NCBI RefSeq assembly: GCF_003121405.1
Contig: NZ_QBUY01000023.1
Location: 1 to 64,000 of the forward strand
Reading direction: 5' to 3'
DNA: 64,000 nt
Source of the DNA: Paraburkholderia sp. C35
GTDB taxonomy: Bacteria > Pseudomonadota > Gammaproteobacteria > Burkholderiales > Burkholderiaceae
The position numbers were made by a program, and so were the translations under genes. The notes beneath the pieces were generated by a model. The model saw only the letters and a list, made by a program, of their open reading frames with translations, ran no database searches and was not told the DNA's origin. Below are positions 63,030 to 64,000 of the stretch, piece after piece. The stretch's first letter is position 1. The number at the start of each line of letters is the position of its first letter.

Positions 63030-63761
63030 TCAGGCCGGTTCCGTGACCTGCTCGCCGTTCAGATACGCTTCGTAACCGCGCTTGCGCAGACGGCAGGCAG
63101 GACACTCGCCGCAACCGAATCCCCAGGCGTGCAGTTCCGCGCGCTCGCCGAGATAACACGTGTGCGTCTCGACGCGCACCAGTTCGACCAGTTCATCACC
63201 GCCTAACTCATGCGCGAGGCGCCACGTATCGGCCTTGTCGATCCACATCAGCGGCGTTTCCAGCACGAAGCGGCTGTCCATGCCGAGATTCAGCGCGACT
63301 TGCAGCGCCTTCATCGTGTCGTCGCGGCAATCCGGGTAGCCGGAGAAATCCGTCTCGCACATGCCACCGACCAGCACGCGCAAACCGCGCCGATAGGCAA
63401 TGGCAGCGGCGATCGTCATAAACATCAGATTGCGGCCGGGCACGAACGTATTCGGCAGACCGTTAGACGCTGCGTGGATCTCGATTTCGCGCGTCATGGC
63501 GGTATCGCTGATCGAACCAAGCACCGACAGATCGATCATGTGATCGTCGCCGAGGCGCTCGCCCCACTCGGGGAACGTGCGCGCTACGGCACTGCGAAAG
63601 CCATCGCGGCATTCGAGCTCGACACGATGGCGCTGACCGTAATCGAAACCCAGCGTTTCGACCGTTTCATATCGATCCAGCGCCCACGCGAGACATGTGG
63701 CCGAATCCTGGCCACCGGAAAACAGCACCAGCGCGCTACTCTTGGCGTCTTTGCGGGTCAC
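63030..63761 (-). CDS. queC: 7-cyano-7-deazaguanine synthase
   Basis: This 243-aa ATP-dependent enzyme makes preQ0 from 7-carboxy-7-deazaguanine. It has the PP-loop LFSGGQDSATCLAWAL near residue 11 and a C-terminal zinc site CGECPACRLR plus an upstream Cys. The start is GTG at 63761, with GGAG seven bases upstream; the ATG at 63860 would add 33 residues without family support. It is first of queC-queE-queD. Confidence 0.93.
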   Translation of the reverse strand: MTRKDAKSSALVLFSGGQDSATCLAWALDRYETVETLGFDYGQRHRVELECRDGFRSAVARTFPEWGERLGDDHMIDLSVLGSISDTAMTREIEIHAASNGLPNTFVPGRNLMFMTIAAAIAYRRGLRVLVGGMCETDFSGYPDCRDDTMKALQVALNLGMDSRFVLETPLMWIDKADTWRLAHELGGDELVELVRVETHTCYLGERAELHAWGFGCGECPACRLRKRGYEAYLNGEQVTEPA

Positions 63762-64000
63762 CGTGAAACTCCGTGAAGGTTGATTGCGTGCGCAGCAGCC
63801 GCGCAAGCGCCGACTTACTGCCTGCTTCGCGCCGTTTCCGGCGCGGGCCGGGACTGACACCGGCTCAAGCAGTATAGGCGGCGGGTTTCACGCGCCAATC
63901 TGCCTTCGCTTATACCGCTGATCGTCCGTCAGAGTGTTTCACGCGATGCGATGCCTCGGACCTGAAACGAAAAAGGACTTGCGAAGAACAAGCGGCAAGT
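63762..64000. other. Region upstream of queC to the window edge
   Basis: This is about 240 bases without a gene I can support. I looked for a preQ1 riboswitch and saw no convincing pseudoknot. Any promoter for queC must lie here. Confidence 0.4.

Overview
The window is a high-GC chromosomal segment from a betaproteobacterium of the family Burkholderiaceae, most likely Paraburkholderia or a close relative. The evidence is the gene neighbourhoods: lpxL-dapF-DUF484-xerC, argB-HAD-slmA, metX-metW-ampG, gatCAB divergent from mreBCD-mrdA-rodA, and queC-queE-queD. The cysteine-poor DksA and the CX14CX2C form of QueE also fit. I see no rRNA, tRNA, prophage, insertion sequence or CRISPR array.

Layout. 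1-377 holds a dispersed hairpin repeat. 378-7937 is a compact seven-gene operon for a molybdenum hydroxylase of the form II CO-dehydrogenase type (coxSLMDEGF order). 8101-8840 is a HigBA-type toxin-antitoxin pair. 8882-13401 holds a PepSY membrane protein with a Fur box upstream, a transglutaminase-like exported protein, the SrkA/RdoA stress kinase and a small unknown gene. 13826-19827 is a complete RND efflux operon (pump, adaptor, outer-membrane lipoprotein), followed by an MFS transporter. 21715-22420 is a 0.6-kb near-perfectly centred inverted pair of the dispersed repeat. 22456-25551 holds an aldo-keto reductase, a DUF3185 membrane protein, a PhyH-family oxygenase and a basic unknown protein.

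From 25690 onward the content is mostly housekeeping: metK (with a structured leader), lpxL, dapF, DUF484, xerC, rlmI, a His-rich COG0523 GTPase, dksA, hslVU, a RegBA-type redox two-component system, a TPR glycosyltransferase-like protein, argB, a HAD phosphatase, slmA, metX-metW (with a structured leader), ampG, an M48 protease, xthA, ppk2, gatCAB, the elongasome cluster mreBCD-mrdA-rodA, a Sel1 protein, a HpcH/HpaI aldolase and the queuosine-precursor genes queC, queE, queD.

Main points of interest. (1) The leaders of metX and metK both carry what I read as SAM-II-class riboswitches: a P1 stem, a GATTTG- or GAGTTAAC-type loop, a downstream AAAT...GCTAAA strand that pairs back to the loop, an extra inserted hairpin, and a distal ribosome-binding-site sequestering hairpin. 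(2) rodA has an in-frame amber codon while its downstream half keeps full coding character. (3) A dispersed bipartite hairpin repeat occurs three times, twice as arms of a 584-bp imperfect palindrome. (4) DksA lacks three of the four zinc-finger cysteines and sits beside a COG0523 metal GTPase, with a clean palindrome between them.
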